Assembly: GCF_036503815.1 (NCBI RefSeq)
Contig: NZ_AP027764.1
Coordinates: 4,278,001 to 4,342,000 of the forward strand
Source of the DNA: Escherichia coli
Lineage (GTDB): Bacteria > Pseudomonadota > Gammaproteobacteria > Enterobacterales > Enterobacteriaceae
DNA length: 64,000 nt
Reading direction: 5' to 3'
Part shown: positions 17,343 through 27,299 of the stretch, piece by piece
Position numbering within the stretch: position 1 is the first letter of the stretch
Layout of the letters: each line of letters opens with the position of its first letter
Made by a program: the position numbers and the translations under genes
Notes under the pieces: generated by a model
The model's database searches: none
Told to the model about the DNA's origin: nothing
Seen by the model: only the letters and a program-made list of their open reading frames with translations

Positions 17343-19433
17343 ATGGGCTCCACATTTAACATATACGGCGATATTCTTCCAACACTCGACATGTATTCGG
17401 GACTAAAACCTTGCCATAAAAAAAGCAACCAACCATTTGACATTAACACGGAAATTGAAACCATACAAAAACAAATTAATTATGATATAAATCATTTGAA
17501 TGATGGTTTTATTAAGCGTGTACTGAATGTTTTTATTCACCTTATCTCTAATCCCGACAATCTCGAATTAACCTTAAATCGATATTCATCAACAACAGAA
17601 CAAATCATCGCCAAAACCAAAAGAAATGGTTTAAATGAGTTTGAAATTAACGATCTAAAAATAATATTTAATCGACAAGATGATAATGAAAGTGTATTAA
17701 CTGTTTACCACAAAGATATAAGTCATAGTTGCAATGTTAAAACCGAGCAACTGCAGCAGTTTATTAAAATAATGGAACAAAAAGCGCAACTACCAATCTA
17801 TATTGACAAGAACAATTTGAAAGAGAGTATTTGCTCTGTTTTGCACAATGACCCACAACATGCAGATAAAGATCAATACCTTCCCTATGATAAGTTTTTA
17901 AAACATGCCTGCAAAAGTTCAAATTCATTTGAAGTGAAATTAGATGCTACTCATCAATATCGACATCTGAATAACTTCATGATTTCTTTTGACCCAGTAG
18001 AAAGTCAATTAACCATACGGGATAATAATAACGAGACTGAAACTATCTCGTTGACAAACTTACAATGGGAAAATGTGCTGCAATACTATAGAGAAAACCA
18101 CCAGCAGCCAAATATAGCAGGATCACGAAATCTCACGGATAATAGAGATAAAATAAAAAATACAATATCCACCTCTGAAATTATAGAGTGCGCCTCTCCT
18201 GAAATAAGAAATAGCGTTCTGAACGATCTTTATAGCATTGCTAACTTCCTCCCGGACAATAATCTGACACCAAATGAGAGCTGGAAAAGATTTTGTCATA
18301 CATGCGAGCGCTTTTACGTTGCTCAGAAGAGTATCACTGGAGATAAGAGTGAACGTCTTACGCGAAAACTCTCTGTCTCTGATGCAGGAATTACAATGAC
18401 CTTCAAGATAGGTGATGTTGTTATCAATACTATTAGCACTGCTATTCCTAAAGATGAATCGGGTCAACGGTGTATCAAAGGGTTGAATTTAGCGGGAATG
18501 GATTTAACCGGCATAGACTTGTCTAAAATGGCTCTAAGGAATGTCAATTTTAATGGCAGCATTCTTAGAAAAGCGGATTTCTCCGGTACGATCTGTGAAG
18601 GCGTGGATTTTACAGATTGTGATCTGCGTAATGCAAAATTCGAAAATGCCACATTAGAAAATAATGATTTTCGTAAAGTTCGCCACTTGACTTATGTAAA
18701 TTTCAAAAACGCAAATCTACGAAACTGTAACTTCAGCGGAAAAGTTCTCACTGGCGTTAATTTTACTGGAAGTGACCTTAGTAAGGCTTATCTTGAACAC
18801 ATAGATTTCACATCAGTCATTCTATATGAAACATCTGCAACATCTGCAACATCTGCAACATCTGCAACATCTGATACTTCTAAAATACCTGAAATACCTG
18901 GAGCACCTAAAATACCTGCAACACCTCGAATACCTGGTACACCTAAAGTAATTCTTACTGGAGCAATACTAAATTATTCCGATCTATCGGATAAAGATCT
19001 TTCAGAATATGATCTTACTGGTACTGTCTGCATATTTACCAATTTTACAAACGCTAATTTAACAAAATGCAAACTGTTTAATACAAACTTTTCGGCTGCA
19101 AAATTTAACAATACTAATTTCACTGGTACAGAAGGTTCTAATATTCTATTTAACTATGCATGGTTGTTCAATACGATATTTATAGATACGATTTTTAAAA
19201 ATGCCTGTTTTTTCAATGCCAAAGTGAATAATGTTTCTCTTAAGAGTGCATATCTTTACAATGATAATATCGATAAAAAAGCCAATGACAGTACCGATAA
19301 ACAAGACAAGAACAGTACCGAGCAACAGGACAGTAACAGTTTTAATCAAGCCCGTTTAAAGAAAGAAGTGAATAGCAGTTTTTCCATTCCGGGTTTAACG
19401 TCTTATCAGCCAACGTATATAGTTGACGAATAG
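17343..19433 (+). CDS. espX6: EspX-family pentapeptide-repeat protein (type III effector-like, probable EspX6)
   Basis: A 696-residue low-GC gene with a long non-repetitive N-terminal half (about residues 1-370) and a C-terminal pentapeptide-repeat solenoid (about 375-640) with the A(D/N)LXX rhythm, for example LAGMDLTGIDLSKMALRNV and FKNANLRNCNFSGKVLTGV. The layout is that of the EspX effectors of E. coli O157, and EspX6 is, as I recall, encoded near this locus. The solenoid is interrupted at about 497-537 by a Thr/Ser/Ala then Pro-rich linker encoded by a 9-base tandem repeat. There is no signal peptide or membrane segment. AAGGAT precedes the ATG. No secretion system lies in this window, so secretion depends on genes elsewhere. 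AT-richness suggests horizontal origin and H-NS silencing. Confidence 0.6.
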   Translation: MGSTFNIYGDILPTLDMYSGLKPCHKKSNQPFDINTEIETIQKQINYDINHLNDGFIKRVLNVFIHLISNPDNLELTLNRYSSTTEQIIAKTKRNGLNEFEINDLKIIFNRQDDNESVLTVYHKDISHSCNVKTEQLQQFIKIMEQKAQLPIYIDKNNLKESICSVLHNDPQHADKDQYLPYDKFLKHACKSSNSFEVKLDATHQYRHLNNFMISFDPVESQLTIRDNNNETETISLTNLQWENVLQYYRENHQQPNIAGSRNLTDNRDKIKNTISTSEIIECASPEIRNSVLNDLYSIANFLPDNNLTPNESWKRFCHTCERFYVAQKSITGDKSERLTRKLSVSDAGITMTFKIGDVVINTISTAIPKDESGQRCIKGLNLAGMDLTGIDLSKMALRNVNFNGSILRKADFSGTICEGVDFTDCDLRNAKFENATLENNDFRKVRHLTYVNFKNANLRNCNFSGKVLTGVNFTGSDLSKAYLEHIDFTSVILYETSATSATSATSATSDTSKIPEIPGAPKIPATPRIPGTPKVILTGAILNYSDLSDKDLSEYDLTGTVCIFTNFTNANLTKCKLFNTNFSAAKFNNTNFTGTEGSNILFNYAWLFNTIFIDTIFKNACFFNAKVNNVSLKSAYLYNDNIDKKANDSTDKQDKNSTEQQDSNSFNQARLKKEVNSSFSIPGLTSYQPTYIVDE
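18831..18875 (+). repeat. In-frame 9-bp tandem repeat within the EspX-like gene
   Basis: Four perfect copies of ACATCTGCA plus a fifth altered copy (ACATCTGAT) encode repeated Thr-Ser-Ala. Downstream, a looser 9-base period around ATACCT/GCACCT encodes Ile-Pro/Ala-Pro pairs. Copy-number change by slippage would lengthen or shorten the linker without a frameshift. Confidence 0.9.
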
Positions 19434-19485
19434 TTCAATAATCACCCAAACAGAGTGAGTATGGCAGAGGATATAAATTGTTAAC

Positions 19486-19514
19486 CGCCTCATCTATCAT
19501 TCATGGATGAGGCG
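19486..19514 (+). terminator. Hairpin after the EspX-like gene
   Basis: CGCCTCATC / GATGAGGCG with an 11-base loop lies 53 bases after the stop codon. It has only a short T-containing tail (CATTTATC), so it may be a weak terminator. Confidence 0.55.
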
Positions 19515-19560
19515 CATTTATCAGTCGATGTAAGCTGAAAATGTTCCGCCATCCAAAGAC

Positions 19561-19587
19561 AAACGCCGCAACTCCCCTGCGGCGTTT
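19561..19587. terminator. Hairpin upstream of yjiK
   Basis: AAACGCCGCA / TGCGGCGTTT with a 7-base loop forms a GC-rich stem bordered by A and T residues, the form of a bidirectional Rho-independent terminator. It separates the inserted effector-like gene from yjiK. Confidence 0.7.
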
Positions 19588-19660
19588 ACTATTTCATCGC
19601 CCCGCGTTAAGAATTCTTTAAGCTTCATCCGTATACTCCTTACCTATCGCACTGAATTCG

Positions 19661-20536
19661 ATGAGAAAAAAAGCAATAATAAGGAGCAACAAGTTGAAAA
19701 AGCGCATCACCTTAATCGTTTTTCTTTGCGCCATCGTGGCGGTAAGCCTGTTTTTTGTGCAATCCTGCGTCCGTAAAAGCCAGCATGTCGCAGGGTTTCA
19801 GAATTATCAGGCCACTATCGATGGTAAAGAGATTACAGGAGTAAGTAAAAATATCTCCTCACTGACCTGGTCTGCGCAGAGCAATACCTTGTTTAGCACT
19901 ATCAACAAACCTGCAACCATCGTTGAAATGACGACCGAGGGCGATCTGATCCGCACCATTCCGCTCGATTTCGTTAAGGATCTCGAGACGATTGAATACA
20001 TTGGTGATAATAAATTTGTCATCAGTGATGAACGTGATTATGCCATTTATGTGATTTCACTTAACGCTGATTCGGAAGTGAGCATCCTCAAAAAAATTAA
20101 AATCCCATTGCAGGAAATGCCAACCAACTGTGGCTTTGAAGGGCTGGCTTATTCCTCTCAGGACCATACCTTCTGGTTTTTTAAAGAGAAAAATCCGATA
20201 GAGGTCTACAAAGTTACCGGGCTATTGCGTAGCGATGAGTTGCATATCAGCAAAGATAAAGCGTTGCAGCGTCAGTTTACTTTGGATGATGTTTCTGGCG
20301 CGGAATTTAACCCACAAAAAAATACGTTGCTGGTGTTGTCACATGAGTCACGCGCCCTGCAGGAAGTGACCGTGACAGGTGACGTGATCGGCGAAATGTC
20401 GTTAACCAAAGGCAGGTATGGCCTTTCACACAATATCAAGCAGGCGGAAGGGATAGCGATGGATGCCAGTGGCAACATCTATATCGTTGGCGAACCCAAT
20501 CTTTTTTATCGCTTTACGTCGACAAAATCACAATAA
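19661..20536 (+). CDS. yjiK: YjiK, SdiA-regulated-domain envelope protein
   Basis: One N-terminal hydrophobic segment (ITLIVFLCAIVAVSLFFVQSC) leads into a periplasmic SdiA-regulated beta-propeller-like domain (about residues 55-290, including GFEGLAYS and EGIAMDASGNIYIVGE motifs). Function is unknown. The K-12 homologue is about 287 residues. The start is uncertain: the ATG at 19661 gives 291 residues but has no clear ribosome site, while a TTG at 19694 lies 9 bases after AAGGAG and would begin directly before the hydrophobic segment. The cysteine after VQS is not a standard lipobox, so I predict a membrane anchor and not a lipoprotein. Confidence 0.85.
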   Translation: MRKKAIIRSNKLKKRITLIVFLCAIVAVSLFFVQSCVRKSQHVAGFQNYQATIDGKEITGVSKNISSLTWSAQSNTLFSTINKPATIVEMTTEGDLIRTIPLDFVKDLETIEYIGDNKFVISDERDYAIYVISLNADSEVSILKKIKIPLQEMPTNCGFEGLAYSSQDHTFWFFKEKNPIEVYKVTGLLRSDELHISKDKALQRQFTLDDVSGAEFNPQKNTLLVLSHESRALQEVTVTGDVIGEMSLTKGRYGLSHNIKQAEGIAMDASGNIYIVGEPNLFYRFTSTKSQ

Positions 20537-20602
20537 CAGTCTGGCAGGCTCGCTTTTTTTGTTATTAAATTGTTAACTCAATTAATACAAATCAGGCAGA
20601 AC

Positions 20603-21781
20603 ATGAATTCGACATCGCATCCCGTAGAACGTTTTTCTTTCAGCACCGCGTTATTCGGGATGCTGGTTCTGACCCTAGGTATGGGTTTAGGCCGCTTTCT
20701 CTATACGCCGATGCTGCCAGTCATGCTGGCGGAAGGCGAGTTTTCCTTTAGCGAACTCTCGTGGATCGCCAGTGGTAACTATGCCGGGTATCTGGCGGGG
20801 AGCCTGCTGTTTTCATTCGGCGCGTTTCATTTGCCCTCACGCCTGCGCCCATTCCTGTTAACTTCCGCCCTCGCAACCGGATTATTAATCCTCGCGATGG
20901 CGTGGTTGCCGCCGTTTCTTCTGGTTTTCATCATTCGCTTTCTGGCAGGGGTCGCCAGCGCCGGGATGTTGATTTTCGGCTCGACGCTTATCATGCAACA
21001 CACCCGCCATCCCTTTGTTCTTGCGGCGCTATTTTCTGGCGTTGGCGTCGGCATCGCTCTGGGCAATGAATATGTGCTGGCAGGCCTGCATTTTGCCCTC
21101 TCTTCACAAACGTTGTGGCAAGGTGCCGGGGCACTTTCTGCCATAATATTGCTTGTTCTGGCGCTGCTCATTCCGTCGAAGAAACATATTATCGCACCAG
21201 CACCATTGGCAAAAATTTCCCGACAACCCATGAGCTGGTGGTTACTGGCGATTCTGTATGGTCTGGCGGGTTTTGGTTATATCATCGTCGCCACCTACCT
21301 GCCGCTCATGGCGAAAGACGCGGGCCAGCCTGTGCTGACGGCTCACCTCTGGACACTGGTTGGCTTGTCGATTGTCCCAGGTTGCTTTGGCTGGCTATGG
21401 GCAGCCAAACGGTGGGGAGCATTACCTTGCCTGACCGCGAATTTGCTGGTGCAGGCTGTCTGCGTACTGTTAACCCTCGCCAGTAGCTCTCCTTTATTAC
21501 TCATCATCAGCAGTATTGGTTTTGGCGGCACCTTTATGGGTACTACCTCGTTGGTGATGACCATCGCCCGCCAGCTTAGCGTGCCGGGAAATCTTAATCT
21601 TTTGGGCTTTGTGACACTTATTTATGGTATCGGGCAAATTCTTGGCCCGGTGCTGACCAGCATGCTCGGCAACGGAACGTCGGCGCTCGCCAGTGCCACG
21701 CTCTGCGGCGCAGCTGCGCTATTTATCGCAGCGTTAATCTGCGGGATGCAAATATTCAAAATACATACGAATTACTCTTAG
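20603..21781 (+). CDS. yjiJ: YjiJ, MFS-type inner-membrane transporter
   Basis: A 12-helix transporter of the YbfB/YjiJ family within the major facilitator superfamily. Hydrophobic segments run through its whole length, beginning with FGMLVLTLGMGLGRFLYTPM and ending with LCGAAALFIAALICGMQIF. The substrate is unknown. The frame is open from 20570, but the ATG at 20603 gives the 392-residue K-12 product (MNSTSHPVERFSFS). It follows yjiK by 66 bases without a clear terminator, so the two may share a transcript. Confidence 0.9.
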   Translation: MNSTSHPVERFSFSTALFGMLVLTLGMGLGRFLYTPMLPVMLAEGEFSFSELSWIASGNYAGYLAGSLLFSFGAFHLPSRLRPFLLTSALATGLLILAMAWLPPFLLVFIIRFLAGVASAGMLIFGSTLIMQHTRHPFVLAALFSGVGVGIALGNEYVLAGLHFALSSQTLWQGAGALSAIILLVLALLIPSKKHIIAPAPLAKISRQPMSWWLLAILYGLAGFGYIIVATYLPLMAKDAGQPVLTAHLWTLVGLSIVPGCFGWLWAAKRWGALPCLTANLLVQAVCVLLTLASSSPLLLIISSIGFGGTFMGTTSLVMTIARQLSVPGNLNLLGFVTLIYGIGQILGPVLTSMLGNGTSALASATLCGAAALFIAALICGMQIFKIHTNYS

Positions 21782-21991
21782 TTGATTTAATGAATTTAAC
21801 TTTTCAGTACAGCACGTAAAATAACTAAAACACCCTTGTTCTTTGGAGGTGCTCAGCCACCGCCACTATTATTCATGGTTTAGCAAATTTACGGCTAATT
21901 CATTATTTCTGGTCATATTATAGTCAGGATCGTTTTATACCTCCGTGCTAGAAAAAACACGTTTAATTCTGTTTTTTCACGGAAGGTCACT

Positions 21992-24900
21992 ATGGCTTCG
22001 ACAAATGCGCAGCAAATAAAAAATAATGATCAAAACTCTTTATGCGGTCTGGGTGACAAAATACGCCGCCTGGCCGCCGGAGTTTGTTTATTCACACAAA
22101 TTTTTTTCCCCGTCATCGCGACGGCACAAAATGTGGTACACGCTAAACCCCAGATGACAGTTTCATCTCCTCCCCCTCTTACAGAAAATAAAACCGTACC
22201 TTACACGCTTGGCGCGCTGGAATCAGCGCAAAGTGTTGCTGACCGGTTTGGTATTTCACTGGAAGAGCTTCGTCGTCTTAATCAGTTTCGTACTTTTGCC
22301 CGCGGCTTTGATAACGTGCGTCAGGGTGAAGAACTGGATGTTCCGGCAACAACCTCGCAGAGAAGTCATGAGCTACAAAATGCCGTATCACCGGCGAATG
22401 CCGAAAACACTCTGGAGAATCAAATAGCCAGCACTTCACAGCGAGTTGGCACTCTGCTTTCACAAGATATGAATAGTGAGCAGGCGAGCAGCATGGCGCG
22501 TGGTTGGGCGTCTTCAGAAGCCTCTGGCACGATGACTGATTGGTTAAATAACTTTGGCACCGCGAAAATCTCTCTGGGCGTGGATGAAGATTTTAGCCTG
22601 AAAAATTCGGAATTCGACTTCCTGCATCCATGGTATGACACACCCGATTATCTGCTCTTCAGCCAGCATACTCTTCACCGAACGGACGATCGCACCCAGA
22701 TCAACACTGGTTTAGGCTGGCGTTACTTCACCCCCAGTTGGATGTCAGGCATCAACCTGTTTTTTGATCACGACCTGAGCCGCTATCACTCCCGCGCGGG
22801 ACTTGGCGCAGAATACTGGCGTGACTATCTGAAGTTGAGCAGCAATGCTTATATCGGCCTGACCGGCTGGCGTAGCGCACCAGAATTGGATAATGACTAC
22901 GAAGCCCGCCCGGCTAACGGCTGGGATTTACGCGCAGAAGGCTGGTTACCTGCCTGGCCGCATCTGGGTGGAAAACTGGTCTTTGAACAATACTATGGCG
23001 ATGAAGTGGCGCTGTTTGACAAGAATGATCGTCAAAGTAATCCCCATGCTATTACCGCAGGCCTCAACTATACCCCCTTCCCGCTTCTGACTCTCAGTGC
23101 AGAACAGCGTCAGGGGAAACAAGGTGAAAATGACACACGGTTTGCCGTTGATCTGACCTGGCAACCCAGCAGCTCAATGCAGAAACAGCTTAACCCGGAC
23201 GAAGTGGCCGGACGGCGCAGTCTGGCCGGTAGTCGTTATGACCTGATTGATCGCAACAACAACATCGTTCTGGAATACCGCAAGAAAGAGCTTATCCGCC
23301 TGAGTCTGCTGGACCCAGTGAAAGGGAAATCGGGAGAAATAAAATCGCTGGTTTCCTCGCTACAGACCAAATATGCCCTGAAAGGCTATAAAATCGACGC
23401 TGCTGCGCTGGAATCTGCTGGAGGAAAAGTCAGCACTTCCGGAAAAGATATCACGGTCACGCTGCCTGGTTACCGCTTCACTAACACCCCGGAAACCGAT
23501 AATACGTGGCCGATAGACGTTACCGCTGAGGATGTAAAAGGTAATCTGTCACATCGTGAGCAAAGCATGGTCGTCATCCAGGCTCCGGCATTAAGCCAGA
23601 AAGATTCTCTGTTATCCGTTAATCCGCTAACCCTGGCAGCAGATAAAAAATCGACTACCACATTGACTGTGACTGCGCACGATTCCGACGGTACCCCAGT
23701 TCCGGGGCTGGCACTGCAAACCCGCAGTGAAGGTGTTCAGGATATCACTCTGTCTGACTGGACAGATAACGGGGATGGTAGCTACACACAGATGCTGACT
23801 GCAGGAACGACTTCAGGTTCAGTAACACTGACACCGCAACTTAACGGTGAGAGTGCGGTAAAAGAATCCATCGTCGTTAATATCGTCCCTGTTGTCTCAT
23901 CCCGCGACCATTCTTCAATATCCATAGATAACATATTGTATTATGCCGGAGACGACATCAAAGTCAGGGTAGAACTGAAAGACGACAAAAATAAACCGGT
24001 TGAATATCAAGAAGACGCGTTGGTAAAAGCCGTCACTGTCGAGAACAGCAAACCTGGCGCCACGGTTGTCTGGCACGAAGAGCATCCGGGCGTTTATGCA
24101 GCGAATTATCCGGCCCATAAGCAAGGAGCAGCCCTGAGGGCACAACTTAGCCTTCACAACTGGAATACTCCTCTGCAATCGCATATTTATAATATCGAAG
24201 CAAACCAGAATAAGGCTCACGTCGCCACATTATCCGCAACGAATAATGACGTTTACGCCGATAAAAAGACGTTTAATACCATCACTATTAACGTCACTGA
24301 TGAGAGTGATAATCCCCTGAGAAATCATCAGGTCACCTTTAAGAATGAGAAAGGAAGCGCGGAATTTGTAGAACCGACGCAGCAAAATACTGATGCACAT
24401 GGTGTTGCCACAATCAACATGATAAGTCAGGTTGCGGAAGAAAATACGATTAGCGCTACGCTGCCAAATGGTTCCACTCAACGGGTAACTGCGAAATTTG
24501 TTAGCGATTCGAATACGCCAAAACTCAAACAACTGGTTGCCGCGCCAGATACCATTAGTGCTGGTAATAGCCAGGGTAGTACCCTGACCGCCACCGTCAC
24601 AGACTTTCATAACAACCCGTTAAAAGATATGAAAGTGAATTTTGTGGCACCAACTGACTCGCAACTGGACAACACGACCGCCACAACTGACCAGTCCGGG
24701 ATTGCGCGGGTGCACCTGACCAGTTCAAAAGCAGGTAACTATACCGTCGATGCCTCGCTTGAGGCGGATAAAAATATTCACCAGTCGGTTACGGTTACCG
24801 TGGTCCCAAACAGGGAACAATCGGTAATTATTTTGAATGCCGGATCGGGCAGTACGATTGCTAACAATACAGATACCGTTACCCTGACTGCCAGTGTGAA

Positions 24901-27232
24901 AGATGTTTATGGACACTCACTACCGGATGAGGATGTGAAATTTACCTTGCCAGCATCTATGACAGGGAACTTCACGCTAAGTAGTGACACCGCTCGCACC
25001 GATTCAAACGGCAATGCCGTGGTCACATTGCGAGGCACAAAAGCGGGTGAGTTTACAGTGACGGCGACACTGAGCAGAAATAATACCAGTGCTAATCAGC
25101 TAGTCTATTTTATTGGGGATACAAGCAGCGCGCAGCTCCAGCCGCTGACTGCCTCATTAAATACCATAGTTGCTGGCAACAGTACGGGGAGTACCCTGAC
25201 AGCAACGATCCTGGACGCTTACCAAAATCCGCTTAAAGACCAACAGGTCACTTTCCAGAGTAACGATGTCACACTAAGCGGAACAGAAGTCACCACCAAT
25301 ACGCAGGGTCAAGCGACGGTAATAATGACCAGCAATATTGCCGGACAACATAACGTAGTGGTGAGCCGGAAAGCGCAATCATCCGATAATAAAACGTTTA
25401 GTTTATCAGTGCTCCCGGATGAAAGTTCGGCGAAGATAATAAGTATAACCGGAGCCGAAAAAACGATAATGGTTGGCGAAAACATCACGCTACGAATACA
25501 CGTACAGGATGCGTTTAATAACGTCATAGCCGGTCAACGCGTCAGATTAAGTGCGCTGCCAACCGCTAACATTACGATAGACGATACGGCTTATACCGAT
25601 AATAACGGCTATGCGTACGTTAACCTTATCAGCACCCAGCCTGGGGTCTATCAGGTGACAGCAACGCTGGACAATAACAGTAGTCGTAAAGTTGACGTGA
25701 GTGTGGCAAAGGGCAAACTCGAGTTAACATCATCGAAGCCAGAAACCACGGTCCATAACAGTGAAGGTATTACACTGACCGCAACGGCAAGAAATATTCA
25801 GGGTGAATTGATGCCGGGGCAAATTATCACCTTTAGCGTAACACCTGATGGGGCAACGCTAAGCAATACAGGGGAAATCCTGACTGATCAGTCAGGTCAG
25901 GCCAAAGTGACGCTGACCAGTGACAAAGTCAATGTATATACCGTTACGGCCACAATGGGCAAAGACGTTCCCGTTCAGAGCCAGGTGACGGTTGCGGTTA
26001 AGGCTGATGCTAAAACGGCACATGTTGTGAGTGTCGTGGCTTCTCCTGACACCATAATCGCCGACGGGGTTGATAGCAGCACCATCACTTCACGAGTAGA
26101 AGATGATTATGGATTCCCGGTTGAAGGTGTCGACGTTAGTTACAGCTTAGACACCAAAGGCAGCCCGGTGATTAATAATCCAACTACGCGTACCGATCAG
26201 TCCGGGCAAGTCACGGCGACAATAACCAGTACATTGGCAGAAGCTCTAATTGTCAATGTTCAGGTCCCTGGCACAGTCCACAAATCCGCAGCCATTACAT
26301 TGATTCCTGGTACGGCAGATGAAAGTAAATCAACATTGAAATCTAGCGTTAGCTCTTTTATGGCTGACTTCCAGGAGAGCGCGACACTTACGTTAATATT
26401 GCAAGACAAGTACGGTAACCCGATAGTGACGTCTGATCATCTGGAATTTGTCCAGTCAGGTGCCTACGTGAACCTCCTGAAGTTGAGCAATATTGATTAC
26501 AGCCAAAGAAATTATGGCGAGTACACCGTCACTGTCACTGGCGGCGTAGAGGGCAGAGCGACTCTCATTCCTATGCTGAACGGTGTTCATCAAGCAAACT
26601 TAAGCATATCACTGGATCTTGTCCGCTCAATAAAAGACATGCACGGTCATGTAACAGTCAACAACCATACCTTCACAACGGCTACATTCCCCAGTGAAGG
26701 TTTTATAGGGGCGTACTACACACTTAATGATGACAACTTTGAAGCGGGTAAAACCGTTAGTGATTATATGTTCACAAGTTCACAGAGTTGGGTGTCTGTC
26801 GATGCTTCAGGTAAAGTTTCTTTCACAAATACCGGCGACCAAACTTCAGTCGTAATAAGCGCTGTTCCCAGACAAGGAGGTACAACCTACCAGACATTAA
26901 TTAAGCTGAAAGGCTGGTGGGTGAATCATGGGAATCAAACCAATATCTGGCTAACTGCCAATGCGTTCTGCAACGCGAAAAGTGATGGATATAATCTTCC
27001 TGGCGTCGCACATTTAACGTCTGGCGAAAACAAACGCACGTTGGGATCGCTATATGGTGAGTGGGGGAACGTTGGGGAGTTTTCCAGTGATTCGCAATTT
27101 ACCGCGGGTGCTTACTGGACCAATCAACAGGATGATTACAATAGTCACGTCTATGTGCAGATGCTGACGGGCAGGATTGGAAGCGACGCAGATTCCAGCG
27201 CTCAACTAACTGCCTGCCGTAAATCACTTTAA
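21992..27232 (+). CDS. Intimin/invasin-like inverse autotransporter adhesin
   Basis: A 1746-residue surface adhesin of the type Ve secretion class. Parts in order: extended signal region (about 1-48, hydrophobic AGVCLFTQIFFPVIATA), LysM peptidoglycan-binding domain (about 70-120, YTLGALESAQSVADRFGISLEELRRLN), 12-strand beta-barrel region (about 170-400, with FDHDLSRYHSRAGLGAEYWRDYL and NPDEVAGRRSLAGSRYDLIDRNNNIVLEY), then an Ig-like linker domain and about ten Ig-like Big-1 repeats of roughly 95-100 residues (for example TLTATVTDFHNNPL and its relatives). It ends in a C-type-lectin-like tip (about 1640-1746; YWTNQQDD, two cysteines). It is longer than FdeC (about 1416) and shorter than YeeJ (about 2358). 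It is absent from K-12 at this point between yjiJ and kptA, so it is a strain-variable insertion. It ends at a strong terminator. Confidence 0.9.
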   Translation: MASTNAQQIKNNDQNSLCGLGDKIRRLAAGVCLFTQIFFPVIATAQNVVHAKPQMTVSSPPPLTENKTVPYTLGALESAQSVADRFGISLEELRRLNQFRTFARGFDNVRQGEELDVPATTSQRSHELQNAVSPANAENTLENQIASTSQRVGTLLSQDMNSEQASSMARGWASSEASGTMTDWLNNFGTAKISLGVDEDFSLKNSEFDFLHPWYDTPDYLLFSQHTLHRTDDRTQINTGLGWRYFTPSWMSGINLFFDHDLSRYHSRAGLGAEYWRDYLKLSSNAYIGLTGWRSAPELDNDYEARPANGWDLRAEGWLPAWPHLGGKLVFEQYYGDEVALFDKNDRQSNPHAITAGLNYTPFPLLTLSAEQRQGKQGENDTRFAVDLTWQPSSSMQKQLNPDEVAGRRSLAGSRYDLIDRNNNIVLEYRKKELIRLSLLDPVKGKSGEIKSLVSSLQTKYALKGYKIDAAALESAGGKVSTSGKDITVTLPGYRFTNTPETDNTWPIDVTAEDVKGNLSHREQSMVVIQAPALSQKDSLLSVNPLTLAADKKSTTTLTVTAHDSDGTPVPGLALQTRSEGVQDITLSDWTDNGDGSYTQMLTAGTTSGSVTLTPQLNGESAVKESIVVNIVPVVSSRDHSSISIDNILYYAGDDIKVRVELKDDKNKPVEYQEDALVKAVTVENSKPGATVVWHEEHPGVYAANYPAHKQGAALRAQLSLHNWNTPLQSHIYNIEANQNKAHVATLSATNNDVYADKKTFNTITINVTDESDNPLRNHQVTFKNEKGSAEFVEPTQQNTDAHGVATINMISQVAEENTISATLPNGSTQRVTAKFVSDSNTPKLKQLVAAPDTISAGNSQGSTLTATVTDFHNNPLKDMKVNFVAPTDSQLDNTTATTDQSGIARVHLTSSKAGNYTVDASLEADKNIHQSVTVTVVPNREQSVIILNAGSGSTIANNTDTVTLTASVKDVYGHSLPDEDVKFTLPASMTGNFTLSSDTARTDSNGNAVVTLRGTKAGEFTVTATLSRNNTSANQLVYFIGDTSSAQLQPLTASLNTIVAGNSTGSTLTATILDAYQNPLKDQQVTFQSNDVTLSGTEVTTNTQGQATVIMTSNIAGQHNVVVSRKAQSSDNKTFSLSVLPDESSAKIISITGAEKTIMVGENITLRIHVQDAFNNVIAGQRVRLSALPTANITIDDTAYTDNNGYAYVNLISTQPGVYQVTATLDNNSSRKVDVSVAKGKLELTSSKPETTVHNSEGITLTATARNIQGELMPGQIITFSVTPDGATLSNTGEILTDQSGQAKVTLTSDKVNVYTVTATMGKDVPVQSQVTVAVKADAKTAHVVSVVASPDTIIADGVDSSTITSRVEDDYGFPVEGVDVSYSLDTKGSPVINNPTTRTDQSGQVTATITSTLAEALIVNVQVPGTVHKSAAITLIPGTADESKSTLKSSVSSFMADFQESATLTLILQDKYGNPIVTSDHLEFVQSGAYVNLLKLSNIDYSQRNYGEYTVTVTGGVEGRATLIPMLNGVHQANLSISLDLVRSIKDMHGHVTVNNHTFTTATFPSEGFIGAYYTLNDDNFEAGKTVSDYMFTSSQSWVSVDASGKVSFTNTGDQTSVVISAVPRQGGTTYQTLIKLKGWWVNHGNQTNIWLTANAFCNAKSDGYNLPGVAHLTSGENKRTLGSLYGEWGNVGEFSSDSQFTAGAYWTNQQDDYNSHVYVQMLTGRIGSDADSSAQLTACRKSL

Positions 27233-27249
27233 TTTCTGAAGTAGTTATT

Positions 27250-27279
27250 AAAGGATACCCTTTTGCGAGGGTATCCTTT
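27250..27279 (+). terminator. Strong terminator after the inverse autotransporter gene
   Basis: AAAGGATACCCT / AGGGTATCCTTT is a perfect 12-bp stem with a 6-base loop, 18 bases after the stop codon. Confidence 0.85.
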
Positions 27280-27299
27280 CAGACTCATGACAAAAGCCA

